DNA from: Paraburkholderia dioscoreae | Lineage (GTDB): Bacteria > Pseudomonadota > Gammaproteobacteria > Burkholderiales > Burkholderiaceae | NCBI RefSeq assembly: GCF_902459535.1 | Contig: NZ_LR699553.1 | Span: 1,984,001 to 2,048,000, forward strand | DNA length: 64,000 bases | Direction: 5' to 3' | Shown: positions 25,516 through 34,024 of the stretch, piece after piece | Layout of the letters: every line of letters starts with the position of its first letter | How positions within the stretch are numbered: the first letter of the stretch is position 1 | Notes under the pieces: model-generated | The model's input: the letters and a program-made list of their open reading frames with translations, nothing else | Database searches by the model: none | Told to the model about the DNA's origin: nothing | Position numbers and translations under genes: made by a program

Positions 25516-26901
25516 ATGTCTGCCACTCCCCCGATTGCCCCGATTGCCGCGCCGAAAGTCGGCTTTGTCTCGCTCGGGTGCCCGAAAGCCCTGGTCGATT
25601 CCGAGCAGATCATCACTCAGTTGCGCGCCGAAGGTTATGAGATTTCCGGCACGTACGACGGCGCGGACCTCGTGGTCGTCAACACCTGCGGTTTCATCGA
25701 CGAAGCAGTGCAGGAGAGCCTCGATGCGATCGGCGAAGCGCTCAACGAAAATGGCAAAGTGATCGTGACCGGCTGCCTCGGCGCCAAGAAGAGCGCGAGC
25801 GGTTCGGGGCTGATCGAAGAAGTGCATCCCAAGGTACTGGCCGTGACCGGCCCGCACGCGCTCGGCGAAGTCATGCAGCACGTGCACACCCATCTGCCGA
25901 AGCCGCACGATCCGTTCGTCGACCTCGTGCCGGCAGCGGGCGTGAAGCTCACACCGCGCCATTACGCATATCTGAAGATTTCCGAAGGGTGTAATCACCG
26001 CTGCACGTTCTGCATCATCCCGTCCATGCGCGGCGACCTGGTGTCGCGTCCCGTCGCCGACGTCATGCTCGAAGCGGAAAATCTGTTCAAGTCGGGCGTG
26101 AAGGAACTACTGGTGATTTCGCAGGACACCAGCGCGTACGGCGTGGACGTCAAGTACCGCACCGGTTTCTGGAACGGCAAGCCGATCAAGACGCGCATGA
26201 CCGATCTGGTCGGCGCGCTCGGCGAACTCGCCGCGCAATATGGCGCATGGGTGCGTCTGCATTACGTGTATCCGTATCCGAGCGTGGACGAAGTGATTCC
26301 GATGATGGCCGAAGGTCCGTTCAAGGGCCACGTGCTGCCGTATCTCGACGTGCCTTTCCAGCACGCGCATCCGGAAGTGTTGAAGCGCATGAAGCGCCCG
26401 GCCAACGCCGAGAAAGTGATGGAGCGCGTGAAGAAGTGGCGCGAGATGTGCCCGGATCTGACTATCCGCAGCACGTTTATCGCCGGCTTCCCCGGTGAGA
26501 CCGAGGAGCAGTTCCAGACGCTGCTCGATTTCATCCGCGAGGCGGAACTGGACCGGGTCGGCTGCTTCGCCTATTCGCCGGTCGAAGGCGCGACGGCGAA
26601 CGAACTCGACGGCGCACTGCCCGACGAAGTGCGCGAAGAGCGTCGCGCGCGTTTCATGGAAGTTGCCGAAGAAGTGTCGGCGAAGCGTATCGCGAAGAAG
26701 GTCGGCAAGACGCTGAAGGTGCTGGTCGACGAGATCAACGCCGACGGCGGCATCGGCCGCACGGCGGCTGACGCGCCGGAGATCGACGGCGTCGTGTATA
26801 TCGCGCCGGCTGTGAAGGCGTCCAAACGCTACAAGGTCGGCGATTTCGTGTCGGTGAAGATCACCGGCGCCGACGGTCACGACCTGTGGGGCGAGGTTTA
26901 A
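25516..26901 (+). CDS. rimO: Ribosomal protein S12 methylthiotransferase RimO
   Basis: Radical-SAM enzyme that adds a methylthio group to an aspartate of ribosomal protein S12. The N-terminal UPF0004 domain carries cluster cysteines in VSLGCPKALVDSE, VVNTCGFIDEA and TGCLGAKK. The radical-SAM triad is C159, C163 and C166 (GCNHRCTFC), followed by the RimO signature IPSMRGDLVSR. A C-terminal TRAM domain ends the 461 residues. The PfkB kinase gene starts 3 nt after its stop, which suggests a shared transcript. Confidence 0.96.
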   Translation: MSATPPIAPIAAPKVGFVSLGCPKALVDSEQIITQLRAEGYEISGTYDGADLVVVNTCGFIDEAVQESLDAIGEALNENGKVIVTGCLGAKKSASGSGLIEEVHPKVLAVTGPHALGEVMQHVHTHLPKPHDPFVDLVPAAGVKLTPRHYAYLKISEGCNHRCTFCIIPSMRGDLVSRPVADVMLEAENLFKSGVKELLVISQDTSAYGVDVKYRTGFWNGKPIKTRMTDLVGALGELAAQYGAWVRLHYVYPYPSVDEVIPMMAEGPFKGHVLPYLDVPFQHAHPEVLKRMKRPANAEKVMERVKKWREMCPDLTIRSTFIAGFPGETEEQFQTLLDFIREAELDRVGCFAYSPVEGATANELDGALPDEVREERRARFMEVAEEVSAKRIAKKVGKTLKVLVDEINADGGIGRTAADAPEIDGVVYIAPAVKASKRYKVGDFVSVKITGADGHDLWGEV

Positions 26902-26904
26902 GCA

Positions 26905-27855
26905 ATGGCGGCGAGCATGACCGCAACGCCGGAAGTCCAGCACCCCGACATTCTCGCGCTCGGCGAGGCGATGATCGAATTCAACCAGTCGGTCAAAGAC
27001 GAACCGAACTATCTGCAAGGCTTCGGCGGCGATACGTCGAATTTTTGCATCGCGGCCGCCCGCCAGGGCGCGCGCACCGGTTTCGTATCCGCTGTCGGCG
27101 CGGATCATTTCGGGCGTTTGCTGGTCGATCTGTGGGAGCGTGAACAGGTGGATACGTCGCTTGTGCGTGTCGATCCGCATGCGTCCACCGGCGTTTATTT
27201 CGTGTCCCACGGTCCCGATGGTCACGCGTTCGACTATCTGCGCGCCGGCTCGGCCGCAAGCCGCTATGCGCCACAAGATCTGCCGTTCGAGGCGATCGCC
27301 GCTGCCAGGGTGATTCACCTGTCCGGCATCAGCCTCGCGATCAGCCTGAGCGCCTGCGACGCGGCGCTGGAGGCGATCGCACATGCTCGCGCCAACGGCG
27401 TGCGCGTGAGCTTCGACACCAATCTTCGGCTGAAACTGTGGCCGCTCGCCCGGGCGCGCGCGGTCATGCTCGAAGCGATTCGCCAGACCGATATCTGCCT
27501 GCCGAGCTGGGACGACGTCACCGAACTCACGGGTCTGACCGGCCGTGACGAGATCGTCGATTTCCTGCTGTCGCGCGGTCCGGGCGTGGTCGCGCTCAAG
27601 CTCGGCAAACAAGGCTCGTATATCGCCACGCCCAGCGAGCGGCGCGTCGTGCCGGGCCACCTCGTCGACGCGGTCGATGCAACCGGCGCGGGCGACTGCT
27701 TCGGCGGCGCGTTTATCGCGCGTATCGTCGCGGGTGACGATCCATTTGCGGCGGCACGTTATGCGAACGTCGCGGCGGCGCTGTCCACGCAAGGTTACGG
27801 CGCGGTGGCGCCGATTCCTTCGCGCGAGACGGTCGAACAACTTCTGGCGGGCTGA
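26905..27855 (+). CDS. PfkB-family sugar kinase, 2-keto-3-deoxygluconate kinase-like
   Basis: Ribokinase-fold sugar kinase of 316 residues. It shows ILALGEAMIEFNQ, the GGDTSNFCIAAARQGA substrate/lid region, FDTNLRLKLWP, PSWDDVTELTG and the ATP/anion-hole motif DATGAGDCFGGAF with catalytic base D264. The FDTNLRxKLWP segment and N-terminal GEAMIEF are typical of KDG kinases (KdgK), but fructokinase activity cannot be excluded. The ATG at 26905 has GAGG about 8 nt upstream, within the rimO end. No other carbohydrate gene lies nearby. Confidence 0.85.
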   Translation: MAASMTATPEVQHPDILALGEAMIEFNQSVKDEPNYLQGFGGDTSNFCIAAARQGARTGFVSAVGADHFGRLLVDLWEREQVDTSLVRVDPHASTGVYFVSHGPDGHAFDYLRAGSAASRYAPQDLPFEAIAAARVIHLSGISLAISLSACDAALEAIAHARANGVRVSFDTNLRLKLWPLARARAVMLEAIRQTDICLPSWDDVTELTGLTGRDEIVDFLLSRGPGVVALKLGKQGSYIATPSERRVVPGHLVDAVDATGAGDCFGGAFIARIVAGDDPFAAARYANVAAALSTQGYGAVAPIPSRETVEQLLAG

Positions 27856-27923
27856 ACACGCGCGGTAACGCGCGGCCCCGCCGGCGGCAAAATCATCTTG
27901 AGAGACGGAACAAGGAGCGAGCG

Positions 27924-29108
27924 ATGCAACGGGACGTAGTGGTGGTAAGCGGCGTGCGCACGGCAATCGGCACTTTCGGCGGTAGTCTGAAAGATATTCC
28001 GCCGACCGATCTCGGCGCACGCGTGGTCCGTGAAGCGCTGGCGCGCGCCAGTGTGTCGGGCGACGAAGTCGGTCACGTGGTGTTCGGCAACGTCGTGCAT
28101 ACGGAACCGAAAGACATGTATCTGGCGCGAGTCGCCGCGATCAACGGCGGCGTCGCGCAACACGTGCCGGCCTTGACCGTCAACCGCCTGTGCGGCTCCG
28201 GCCTGCAGGCGATCGTCTCGGCCGCGCAAAGCGTGCTGCTTGGCGACGCCGACATCGCCATCGGCGGCGGTGCGGAAAACATGAGCCGCGCGCCTTACTC
28301 CATGCCCGCCGCGCGCTTCGGTCAGCGCATGGGCGACGCGCGCCTCGTCGATATGATGGTCGGCGCGCTGAACGATCCGTTCCAGTCGATCCACATGGGC
28401 GTGACTGCGGAGAACGTCGCGCGCAAGTACGACATCTCGCGTGAAGTGCAGGACGCACTCGCGCTCGAATCGCATCGCCGCGCGGCCAACGCGATCACGT
28501 GCGGGTACTTCAAGGAACAGATCCTGCCGATCACGATCCCGTCGAAGAAAGGCGACATCGTGTTCGACACGGACGAGCATGCGCGCATGAGCGCGTCGGC
28601 TGAAGATTTCTCCAAGCTGAAGCCCGTGTTCGCGAAAGAAAACGGCACGGTAACGGCCGGCAACGCCTCGGGCATCAACGACGCCGCCGCGGCCGTCGTG
28701 CTGATGGAGCGCGGCATTGCCGAGCAGCGCGGCATCAAGCCGCTGGCGCGGCTGGTGTCGTACGCGCATGCGGGCGTCGATCCCGCGTACATGGGCATCG
28801 GTCCGGTGCCGGCCACCCGCAAGGCGCTCGAACGGGCCGGACTGACGATCGCCGACCTCGACGTGATCGAGGCGAACGAAGCGTTCGCCGCGCAGGCCTG
28901 CGCGGTCAGCAAGGAACTGGGCTTCGATCCCGCCAGGGTCAATCCGAACGGCTCGGGCATTTCGCTCGGCCACCCGATCGGCGCGACCGGTGCGCTCATC
29001 ACCGTCAAGGCGCTGTATGAGCTGCAGCGGGTCGGCGGCCGCTACGCGCTGGTCACGATGTGTATCGGCGGAGGCCAGGGTATCGCGGCGATCTTCGAGC
29101 GGATCTGA
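27924..29108 (+). CDS. bktB: Beta-ketothiolase BktB
   Basis: Acetyl-CoA acyltransferase of 394 residues. It resembles C. necator BktB, which accepts propionyl-CoA and makes 3-ketovaleryl-CoA for copolymer PHBV, more than it resembles the window's own PhaA. BktB-like stretches are VVVVSGVRTAIGTFGGSLKD and DPFQSIHMGVTAENVA. Catalytic residues are C90 (VNRLCGSGL), the His of LGHPIGATG, and the Cys of MCIGGGQGIAAIFERI. A strong ribosome binding site (AAGGAG) precedes the ATG. It lies 3.8 kb downstream of phaR; as I recall, bktB is likewise near phaCAB-phaR in Cupriavidus. Confidence 0.9.
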   Translation: MQRDVVVVSGVRTAIGTFGGSLKDIPPTDLGARVVREALARASVSGDEVGHVVFGNVVHTEPKDMYLARVAAINGGVAQHVPALTVNRLCGSGLQAIVSAAQSVLLGDADIAIGGGAENMSRAPYSMPAARFGQRMGDARLVDMMVGALNDPFQSIHMGVTAENVARKYDISREVQDALALESHRRAANAITCGYFKEQILPITIPSKKGDIVFDTDEHARMSASAEDFSKLKPVFAKENGTVTAGNASGINDAAAAVVLMERGIAEQRGIKPLARLVSYAHAGVDPAYMGIGPVPATRKALERAGLTIADLDVIEANEAFAAQACAVSKELGFDPARVNPNGSGISLGHPIGATGALITVKALYELQRVGGRYALVTMCIGGGQGIAAIFERI

Positions 29109-29163
29109 AGCGCTCACGTAGCAGTCAGTATCGAGTCAGTATCGGGCAATGAGGAAGGAACGG

Positions 29164-29784
29164 ATGCGGGAACTGAAAGCGATGATGGGTGCGCGGCTTC
29201 GGCGCGGTTGGGCAGTAGCGACCGTTGCCGCAGTGCTGTGCGCGGGCGCGGCGGTGGTGATGCCCGCGCAGGCTTGGGCGGAAAGCGACGCGGTAAAGGA
29301 GTTGGCGGCACCCCCGCCGATCCAGTTGCCGCTCAAGCCCAGTCCCGAATTCGCGAAGTTTCCGCGCTACGCCGGCATGCTGGGCTCGCGCCAGATCGTG
29401 CTGAAACTCGGTCCGAAATCCGACGACCCGGCCGGCGTGCACGGCGAGTATCAGTACACGGACACCGGCGAAGTGATTCTGATCGCGGGCGACCGCGACG
29501 GCGATACGCTCGAAGTCGAGGAATCGAACGACGGCACCCATATCACCGGCAACTGGGTCGGCAAGTTCGCAGCGGACGGCTCGGTGGCGGGCGACCGCAT
29601 GAACGTCGACGATTCCGACCCGCAGCCGTTCGACCTGAAGCCGCTGGCGGCAGGGCAGGCGGTGCCGCCGCCCGGCGCGCCGGCGAGCACGGCTGCGGCC
29701 CAGCCCTCCGCAGGGGCCGCCACCGTTCTGGCTTCCGGCGGCCACGCCGTGGGCGGCGTCAGCAATCTGCAAACCGGCGAATGA
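29164..29784 (+). CDS. Secreted or periplasmic protein of unknown function
   Basis: I do not recognise the family. The 206-residue product has a clear signal peptide: basic MRELKAMMGARLRRG, a hydrophobic AVATVAAVLCAGAAVVM core and a likely cleavage after AWA. The mature central part looks folded: GEYQYTDTGEVILIAGDRDGD and GTHITGNWVGKFAADGSVAGD resemble the beta-strands of a small barrel. The last 45 residues are Ala/Pro/Gly-rich and probably disordered. The ATG at 29164 is preferred over that at 29149 because AAGGAA lies 5 nt upstream. It stands between bktB and metC with no evident functional link. Confidence 0.75.
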   Translation: MRELKAMMGARLRRGWAVATVAAVLCAGAAVVMPAQAWAESDAVKELAAPPPIQLPLKPSPEFAKFPRYAGMLGSRQIVLKLGPKSDDPAGVHGEYQYTDTGEVILIAGDRDGDTLEVEESNDGTHITGNWVGKFAADGSVAGDRMNVDDSDPQPFDLKPLAAGQAVPPPGAPASTAAAQPSAGAATVLASGGHAVGGVSNLQTGE

Positions 29785-29922
29785 GCCCGTAGCCGCGCGG
29801 GTCCGCGCGGCTCGCGCCGTCTCATGAGCGAAATCCGACCGGCTCGGCTACTCTTGCGTGTGCGGCGCGCGCCTTGAAGTCGCGTGCCCTCCGTTTTCGT
29901 CCGCTTTTCACCGACACTCACC

Positions 29923-31107
29923 ATGACCCAATCCAAACTCAAACGCGATCTGCAAACCCGTATCGTGCGTGCCGAGGACCAGCTCACGCCGGGCTTCGAG
30001 TCGTTCTCGATGCCGGTCACGCGCGCTTCGACGGTCGTGTTCCCCGATCTCGCGACCATGCGCGCGCTCGACTGGAAAAACGACGCGCAATGGCGCTACG
30101 GCCTGCATGCCACACCGACTTCCCTCGCGCTGGCGCAGCGTCTCGCCACCATCGAAGGCGGCAATCACGCGTTGTTGCAGCCGTCGGGGTTGTCGTCGAT
30201 TTCGAACGTGTATTTCGGCCTCGTCAAGGCGGGCGACGACGTGCTGATTCCCGATAACGTCTATTCGCCTAACCGTGATCACGGCGATTGGCTCGCGCGC
30301 GACTTCGGCCTCACCGTGCGCTATTACGATCCGATGATCGGCGCGGGCATCGCCGATCTGATCCGGCCGAATACGCGTCTCATCTGGCTCGAAGCACCCG
30401 GCTCGGTGACGATGGAAGTGGCCGACGTGCCCGCCATCACCGCGGTCGCGCGCGCGCACAACGTCGTCACGGCAATCGACAATACGTGGTCCGCGGGGCT
30501 CGGTTTCCGCCCGTTCGATCATGGCGTCGATATCTCGGTGCAGGCGTTGACCAAGTATCAGTCGGGCGGCGGCGACGTGCTGATGGGCGCGACCGTCACC
30601 GTCGATCGCGAACTGCATCTGAAGCTGAAGGCGGCGCGCATGCGCATGGGCATCGGAGTCTCGTCGGACGACTGCTCGCTGATTCTGCGCAGCCTGCCGA
30701 CCATGCAACTGCGCTTCGAGCAGCATGACCGCGCGGCGCTCGGATTGGCCAGGTGGTTGAAGACGCGGCCGGAAATTGCCGCGGTGTTGCACCCGGCGCT
30801 GCCGGATTGTCCGGGCCATGAATTTTTCGAGCGCGACTTCACGGGTGCTGGCGGGCTCTTTTCCGTGGTGTTCGACGGCCGTTACAGCCCGGCGCAAATC
30901 GACACGTTCTGCGAGTCGCTCGAACTGTTCTCGCTCGGCTGGAGCTGGGGCGGCGCGCACAGCCTCGCAATGCCGTACGACGTCGCGTCGATGCGCACGG
31001 CGGGGCAGTGGCCGCATCGCGGCACTTTGGTGCGGTTCTATATCGGTCTCGAAACCGAGGCGGATTTGCGTGCGGACATGGAGCAGTCGCTGGCGGCGCT
31101 GGGCTGA
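29923..31107 (+). CDS. metC: Cystathionine beta-lyase
   Basis: PLP enzyme that splits cystathionine to homocysteine in methionine synthesis, 394 residues. It belongs to the Cys/Met metabolism family: RYGLHATPTSLALAQRLATIEGG, PSGLSSISNVY, IDNTWSAGLGF and SVQALTKYQSGGGDVLMG with the PLP lysine K211, and C-terminal SLGWSWGGAHSLAMPY, which is typical of MetC. The ATG at 29923 fits the conserved N-terminus. A strong terminator follows 33 nt after the stop. Confidence 0.92.
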   Translation: MTQSKLKRDLQTRIVRAEDQLTPGFESFSMPVTRASTVVFPDLATMRALDWKNDAQWRYGLHATPTSLALAQRLATIEGGNHALLQPSGLSSISNVYFGLVKAGDDVLIPDNVYSPNRDHGDWLARDFGLTVRYYDPMIGAGIADLIRPNTRLIWLEAPGSVTMEVADVPAITAVARAHNVVTAIDNTWSAGLGFRPFDHGVDISVQALTKYQSGGGDVLMGATVTVDRELHLKLKAARMRMGIGVSSDDCSLILRSLPTMQLRFEQHDRAALGLARWLKTRPEIAAVLHPALPDCPGHEFFERDFTGAGGLFSVVFDGRYSPAQIDTFCESLELFSLGWSWGGAHSLAMPYDVASMRTAGQWPHRGTLVRFYIGLETEADLRADMEQSLAALG

Positions 31108-31140
31108 AAAGTCCGGGCGACGTTTTTCCGTAGGGTGAGC

Positions 31141-31176
31141 AAGCCCATTGGGACACGTTCCCAATGGGCTTTTTTT
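31141..31176 (+). terminator. Intrinsic terminator of metC
   Basis: A perfect 13-bp stem (31141-31153 with 31159-31171), loop CACGT, then a run of T through 31176. Confidence 0.93.
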
Positions 31177-31275
31177 GTTATCGACGGTGTCTGTCAGGAT
31201 ATCGTGATGTCGGGGCTGGTCAATTCCCATTCCGGGAGGGCAAGGGCGGGAGTACTGCGGTGGACCAGATCACTC

Positions 31276-31282
31276 AAGGAGG
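31276..31282 (+). promoter_or_regulatory. Near-perfect Shine-Dalgarno before a 43-codon gene
   Basis: AAGGAGG sits 5 nt before the ATG at 31288, among the best ribosome binding sites in the window. It is the main support for the small gene behind it. Confidence 0.75.
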
Positions 31283-31287
31283 CAATC

Positions 31288-31419
31288 ATGAAAAAATTCT
31301 CGTTGTGGCTAGTGTCAGAAAAAATCTATCCGCGCTTTTTGATGTGGACTGCGATCATCACAAGCCTTGATGCGATTAGCATGATGGTGGTGTTCACCAC
31401 GGACATTCTGAAAAAATAG
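31288..31419 (+). CDS. Small membrane protein, 43 residues
   Basis: I know no family for it. It starts MKKFSLWLVSEKIYPRF and has one hydrophobic helix (about residues 17-38, FLMWTAIITSLDAISMMVVF) and a short basic end (LKK). The AAGGAGG ribosome binding site, ATG start and TAG stop make translation likely. It lies between the metC terminator and serB on the opposite strand, so it needs its own promoter, which I cannot identify with confidence in the roughly 110 nt between terminator and start. Its A/T-rich codons differ from its neighbours. Confidence 0.6.
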   Translation: MKKFSLWLVSEKIYPRFLMWTAIITSLDAISMMVVFTTDILKK

Positions 31420-31494
31420 AGCCGTTGCCAGCGCTGGCCATCAGCGCATCGGCCCGCGCATCAAACCGGCATTAGAGTCGGCATCAAACCGGCA

Positions 31495-32334
31495 TCAGAA
31501 CAGCCGCAGCAACCCGTCCAGCCCGACATGGTTGAACGCCACGCTGGCCGCTTCGCGCACCACCGGCTTCGCGCGGAACGCAACGGAGAGACCGGCTTCG
31601 GCCATCATCTTCAGATCGTTCGAGCCATCGCCCATTGCGATTGCGCGGCGCGGTTCAATGCCCAATTGCGCACATGTTTCGAGCAGCGTGCGTGCTTTGA
31701 CATCGGCGTTGACGATCTCGCCGATCACTTTGCCGGTCAGTTTGCCATCCACGATTTCAAGCGTGTTCGCGCGCGTGAAATCCAGACCGAGACGCGCCCT
31801 CAGCTTTTCGGTGAAGAACGTGAATCCGCCAGACACCAGCAGCGTTTTCAATCCGGCCGCTTTCGCGCCGGCCAGCATCTGCTCGGCGCCCGGCGAGAGT
31901 TGCAGCCGCTCTTCGTATACACGTTCGAGCGCGCTTGCGTCGAGGCCTTCGAGCAGTGCCACGCGTCGCGTGAGGCTTTCGTTGAAGTCCTTGATTTCGC
32001 CGCGCATCGCGGCCTCGGTGATCGCCGACACTTCCGCTTTCAGTCCGCAAAAGTCGGCAATTTCGTCGATGCATTCAATCGTGATCAGCGTCGAATCCAT
32101 GTCCATTGCGACCAGTCCGAAGTCGCGCAGCTGGCGGCCGGCTTCGACAAACGCGTAGTCCAGTTGATGGGTGCCGCAATAGACGTCGAGGTCGGCACGC
32201 TGGGCGACGCTTGCATCGGCAATCCGAATCGCGTTGGCGTCGATGACGCTGGCGTGCGAACCGCGCGCCAGCGCGACGAGCGTTTTGTGATGGTCGGCGG
32301 AAAGGGGCGCGGGGCTTTGAATGACGAGGTTCAT
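31495..32334 (-). CDS. serB: Phosphoserine phosphatase SerB
   Basis: Last step of serine synthesis, hydrolysing phosphoserine. HAD-family protein of 279 residues. The nucleophile motif is DMDST at D78, followed by ECIDEIADFCGLK, motif II LLVSGGFTFF, and the motif III/IV region AIAMGDGSNDLKMMAEAG. Residues 1-70 form a degenerate ACT-like N-terminal part as in the long SerB type. The Met at 32334 gives the conserved N-terminus; the upstream frame extension is Arg/Ala-rich and not protein-like. Divergent from the P450 gene. Confidence 0.94.
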   Translation of the reverse strand: MNLVIQSPAPLSADHHKTLVALARGSHASVIDANAIRIADASVAQRADLDVYCGTHQLDYAFVEAGRQLRDFGLVAMDMDSTLITIECIDEIADFCGLKAEVSAITEAAMRGEIKDFNESLTRRVALLEGLDASALERVYEERLQLSPGAEQMLAGAKAAGLKTLLVSGGFTFFTEKLRARLGLDFTRANTLEIVDGKLTGKVIGEIVNADVKARTLLETCAQLGIEPRRAIAMGDGSNDLKMMAEAGLSVAFRAKPVVREAASVAFNHVGLDGLLRLF

Positions 32335-32638
32335 GGACGACGACGCAGTGACACGGTAAAGGGCGGACGCGCGGTGCGCGCGGAAAATCCCGCTATTGTA
32401 ACGGTTCGCCGCTTTGCATCGCCTCCCGCGATCCGCGGCAAACGCTGCTGCGCACGGCATTCGGCATCCGGCATTGCGCCGTGCAATCCTTCGGCGCGCG
32501 GTTCATACTGGCGCATCGAACGACGCCTCGCAGCCGCCGCGCACACCAACGGTCGCATGCACGCCTTCGCGGCGCACAAAGTCCGGCACCTGAACGCGGC
32601 GGCATCCTTGACGAGGCGCACCACTACGGAGACACCGC
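32335..32638. other. 304-nt divergent intergenic region, serB/P450
   Basis: No gene seen. On the minus strand TACAAT (complement of 32395-32400) is a plausible -10 for serB, without a clear -35. On the plus strand a GGAG ribosome binding site immediately precedes the P450 start. No operator-like dyad stood out. Confidence 0.4.
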
Positions 32639-33892
32639 ATGACCCCGGCGACCGCCAGCGAAGCATCCACTCTTGCGCGCAACTTCGATCTGCGCGACCT
32701 GAATCCCGCTTTCCATGCCGATCCCTATCCGGTCTATCACGCGTTGCGCGCGCACGAGCCGGTCAAGCGCATGCCTGACGGCTCGCTGTTTCTGACGCGG
32801 TTTCGCGACGTGCAGGCGGTCTATCGCGATCCGAAAACCTTCAGCTCCGACAAGACGGTCGAATTCAAGCCGAAATATGGCGACTCGCCGCTCTACGCGC
32901 ATCACACAACGAGTCTCGTCTTCAACGACCCGCCACGTCATACGCGCGTGCGCAAGCTGATCGCCGGCGCGCTGACGGCGCGCGCCATCGCGGCGATGGA
33001 GCCGGGACTGGTACGCCTCGTCGACGGCTTGCTCGATACCGCCGCCGCACGCGGCCGCATCGACCTGATCGACGAGTTCGCGTCGGCGATTCCGGTCGAG
33101 GTCATCGGCAATCTGCTGGATGTGCCACACACGGAGCGCGCGCCGTTGCGTGACTGGTCGCTTGCGATACTCGGCGCGCTCGAGCCTTCGCTTACCGAGG
33201 CGCAGCTCGAACGGGGCAATCGCGCGGTGAGCGAATTCGTCGACTATCTGCGCGATCTGGTTGCGCGGCGCCGCAGCGAGCCGGGCGATCCGCAGCACGA
33301 TGTCCTGACGCGTTTGATTCAGGGCGAAGAGGGCGGCGAGCAATTGTCGGAAGCGGAGTTGCTGCAGAACTGCATCTTCATTCTGAATGCCGGACATGAG
33401 ACGACCACGAATCTGATCGGCAACGGACTCGTCACGCTGACGCAATGGCCGGAACAGCGCGCGGCGTTGCTGCACGAGCCGTCGCTGATCGAATCGGCGG
33501 TGGAAGAATGCCTGCGTTTCGAGAGTTCGAACCAGCTCGGCAACCGCATGGCAACTGTCGATACCGAGATCGGCGGCGTGGCGGTCGCGCGCGGCACGCC
33601 GGTCACGCTATGCATCGGCGCGGCCAATCGCGACCCGGAACAGTTCGCGGATCCCGATCGCTTCGATATCCGCCGTGATCCGAACCGGCATCTTGCATTC
33701 GGCTTCGGCATTCACCAGTGCGCCGGCTTGTCGCTCGCGCGGCTCGAGGCGCGCATTGCGATTGGCCGCTTCGTTCAGCGGTTTCCGGCGTATCGCGTGA
33801 ACGCCGAGCCGACGCGCGGCGGGCGGGTGCGGTTTCGAGGCTTTGCTGCGGTGCCGGTCGAACTCGAGCCGGCAGGACGCCGAACGGCGTAG
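32639..33892 (+). CDS. Cytochrome P450
   Basis: Soluble bacterial P450 of 417 residues, a haem monooxygenase needing external redox partners. It has the oxygen-activating I-helix motif ILNAGHETTTNL, the K-helix ExxR in EECLRF, and the haem loop FGFGIHQCAGLSLAR with axial ligand C361. VFNDPPRHTRVRKLIAGAL is the typical C-helix. No ferredoxin or ferredoxin-reductase gene is nearby, so partners and substrate are unknown. A GGAG ribosome binding site precedes the ATG. The next gene is ku, 132 nt downstream, with no evident functional link. Confidence 0.93.
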   Translation: MTPATASEASTLARNFDLRDLNPAFHADPYPVYHALRAHEPVKRMPDGSLFLTRFRDVQAVYRDPKTFSSDKTVEFKPKYGDSPLYAHHTTSLVFNDPPRHTRVRKLIAGALTARAIAAMEPGLVRLVDGLLDTAAARGRIDLIDEFASAIPVEVIGNLLDVPHTERAPLRDWSLAILGALEPSLTEAQLERGNRAVSEFVDYLRDLVARRRSEPGDPQHDVLTRLIQGEEGGEQLSEAELLQNCIFILNAGHETTTNLIGNGLVTLTQWPEQRAALLHEPSLIESAVEECLRFESSNQLGNRMATVDTEIGGVAVARGTPVTLCIGAANRDPEQFADPDRFDIRRDPNRHLAFGFGIHQCAGLSLARLEARIAIGRFVQRFPAYRVNAEPTRGGRVRFRGFAAVPVELEPAGRRTA

Positions 33893-34024
33893 CTTTTGCC
33901 GGCCTGACGCAAGACTTACAGCCCGTGGACGAGGCCGTCCTGACGCAGCACGCGCCCGCTGTGGCCGAAAGACCGTGGCACGCTTGCTGCTTCGCTTCGG
34001 GTTCTAGGCCCAGGGGAGCGCACG

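Noticed and set aside
26107..28020. Long minus-strand frame opposite rimO, the PfkB kinase gene and the start of bktB
   Set aside because: Same antisense artefact; the plus-strand genes carry full catalytic motifs.
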